Assembly (NCBI GenBank): GCA_047615875.1
Contig: JBLHGU010000287.1
Span: forward strand, 1-5,939
Length of the DNA stretch: 5,939 bases
DNA from: JBLHGU01 sp047615875
GTDB taxonomy: Bacteria > Pseudomonadota > Gammaproteobacteria > Arenicellales > CAJQKF01
Direction: 5' to 3'
Below, piece after piece: positions 4,591-5,939 of this stretch. Positions within the stretch are counted from its first letter, which is position 1. Every line of letters begins with the position of its first letter. The notes below the pieces were generated by a model. It saw nothing but the letters and a program-made list of their open reading frames with translations, was not told the origin of the DNA and ran no database searches. Both the position numbers and the translations under genes were made by a program.

Positions 4591-5939
4591 ATGAACTCTT
4601 CTGAACTACAAAAAATTCTTTCTCGTTCTCATCAAATGTTAATCGACGGAGAAATGTGTGATGCCAGTGATAGCCAAACCCTGGAAACCATAAATCCGGC
4701 TACCGGTGAGGTTTTAAAAGAATTTCCCAATGCAACTTCTGATGATCTGGATCGCGCGGTTCAATCTGCCAGTAGAGCCCAGCCTGATTGGTCTGGCCTT
4801 ACACTATCTGATCGACAGCACTATCTGGCCCAGGTAGCCGAAGTTCTACGAAAACACTCAGCGGAATTAGGCGCACTGGATTCGTTGGAAAATGGCAATG
4901 TTTATTCGCACATGCAACACGATGCAGAAGGCGGTGCCTTTATGCTGGATTACTTCTGTAGTATTGCCAATGAAATGAAGGGGGAGTCAACCCAGCTGGA
5001 TAACAATTTGCACTACACTCGTTTTGAGCCCTATGGTGTTGTTGCCAGATTATTGCCCTTCAATCATCCCATTCAAAGCCTTGGTGCGGGTATTGGCACA
5101 CCGCTTTTAACGGGTAACACGGTAATTGTTAAACCATCGCCGCATACTTCTCTGTCGACATTACGATTTGGTGAACTGATAAAAGACGTGTTACCCAAAG
5201 GTGTTATTAATGTTGTTACCGGTAGCAACGATCGTGTCGCAGAGAAAATTTTAAGTCATCCTGGAATCCCACGCCTGGCGGTTACCGGCAGTACCGAGGT
5301 GGGTAAATTGGCGCTTAGGTTAGGTGCGGAGCATTTGAAAACTACCACCCTGGAGTTGGGTGGTAAAACTCCGATGATCGTATTTGAGGACGCAGATCTA
5401 GGGAAGTGCGTAGATACTGCTGTACGGGGCATGAATTTCAAATGGCAGGGGCATTCCTGTAGTTCAACTTCCAGAGTGCTGATTCACGAGTCTTTACATG
5501 CAGAATTCGTCGAGGGACTTGCCGAGCGATTTCGGCAAGTTAATTTGGCTATGCCGTTTGATCCTGAGGCAGAAATGGGCCCAATAAGCCATGAAGCTCA
5601 AATGCATAAAGTGGCCGGTTATATCGAGAGTGGAAAAGCCGAAGGTGCGACTCTGGTCTGCGGTGGCGAACGTGTCACAGAAGGCGAGTTGTCTCAAGGA
5701 TTTTTTATATCGCCAGCTATTTTCTCTGGCGTAACGGCATCTATGCGCATCGCCAAAGAAGAAATTTATGGTCCGGTTATTTCAATTATTCCCTGGCGCG
5801 AAGAGGAAGAGGCTATTGCTATAGCCAACGGTGTTGATTACGGTCTGGCCGCCGTAATTATGGGTCAGGATATTTCCCGGGTACATCGTACAGCACAAAA
5901 ATTGCAATGCGGTTACGTTGAAGTGAATGGCCCGGTTTC
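4591..5939 (+). CDS. Aldehyde dehydrogenase (NAD(P)-dependent), 3' end cut by the window edge
   Basis: 449 complete codons are present with no stop before the edge. By family length (about 480-490 residues) only the last few dozen residues are missing. The enzyme oxidises an aldehyde to the acid in the cytosol. Visible ALDH residues are N158 in PFNHP (oxyanion hole), K181 in VIVKPSP (cofactor), the TGSTEVG loop (232-238), general base E255 in LELGGK, catalytic C290 in QGHSC and E391 in EEIYGP. Spacings fit the family. The Gln usual two positions before the catalytic Cys is His here, and the usual Trp before N158 is Phe. The ATG at 4591 has no clear Shine-Dalgarno. An in-frame GTG at 4555 with GGAG nine bases upstream would add 12 residues and is a real alternative; an in-frame stop lies at 4534-4536. 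Substrate specificity (betaine, fatty or aromatic aldehyde) cannot be read. Confidence 0.92.
   Translation, partial: MNSSELQKILSRSHQMLIDGEMCDASDSQTLETINPATGEVLKEFPNATSDDLDRAVQSASRAQPDWSGLTLSDRQHYLAQVAEVLRKHSAELGALDSLENGNVYSHMQHDAEGGAFMLDYFCSIANEMKGESTQLDNNLHYTRFEPYGVVARLLPFNHPIQSLGAGIGTPLLTGNTVIVKPSPHTSLSTLRFGELIKDVLPKGVINVVTGSNDRVAEKILSHPGIPRLAVTGSTEVGKLALRLGAEHLKTTTLELGGKTPMIVFEDADLGKCVDTAVRGMNFKWQGHSCSSTSRVLIHESLHAEFVEGLAERFRQVNLAMPFDPEAEMGPISHEAQMHKVAGYIESGKAEGATLVCGGERVTEGELSQGFFISPAIFSGVTASMRIAKEEIYGPVISIIPWREEEEAIAIANGVDYGLAAVIMGQDISRVHRTAQKLQCGYVEVNGPV

Overview
The window reads like chromosomal DNA of a gammaproteobacterium, probably marine or environmental. This is an inference from protein style, mid-range base composition and a GTAGGATGGGT-type palindromic repeat; no rRNA or other taxonomic marker is present. 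There are five protein genes. Four are complete and one runs off the right edge. No RNA gene, CRISPR array, integrase or transposase gene is visible.

Layout. (1) 17-1690, leftward: a short-chain dehydrogenase/reductase (SDR, 911-1690) followed 12 bases later by a ten-helix EamA/DMT exporter (17-898). They form a tight two-gene operon, opened by a near-perfect Shine-Dalgarno AGGAGGT. (2) 1691-2154: a 464-base gene-free stretch full of nested inverted repeats. An 18-bp-arm element (1858-1952) sits inside a second inverted repeat (1827-2001), a third related arm lies at 2074-2097, and a terminator-like hairpin and a dyad lie close to the SDR. (3) 2155-3243, rightward: a TauD/TfdA-type Fe(II)/2-oxoglutarate dioxygenase. 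(4) 3227-4240, leftward: a membrane di-iron fatty acid hydroxylase/sterol desaturase family protein with all four histidine boxes. It meets the dioxygenase tail-to-tail with a 17-base overlap of the two coding ends. (5) 4241-4590: a 350-base divergent spacer with several short palindromes. (6) 4591-5939, rightward: an aldehyde dehydrogenase that lacks only its last few dozen residues in the window.

How they may work together. Four of the five genes are oxidoreductases: a soluble 2OG hydroxylase, a membrane hydroxylase, an SDR and an NAD(P)-dependent aldehyde dehydrogenase. The fifth is a small-molecule exporter. Alcohol to carbonyl to acid steps on a lipid-like or small organic substrate would suit this set. 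The genes lie in at least four transcription units, so a common pathway is only a hypothesis, and no substrate can be read from the sequence. The least explained part of the window is the layered inverted-repeat region upstream of the dioxygenase gene.
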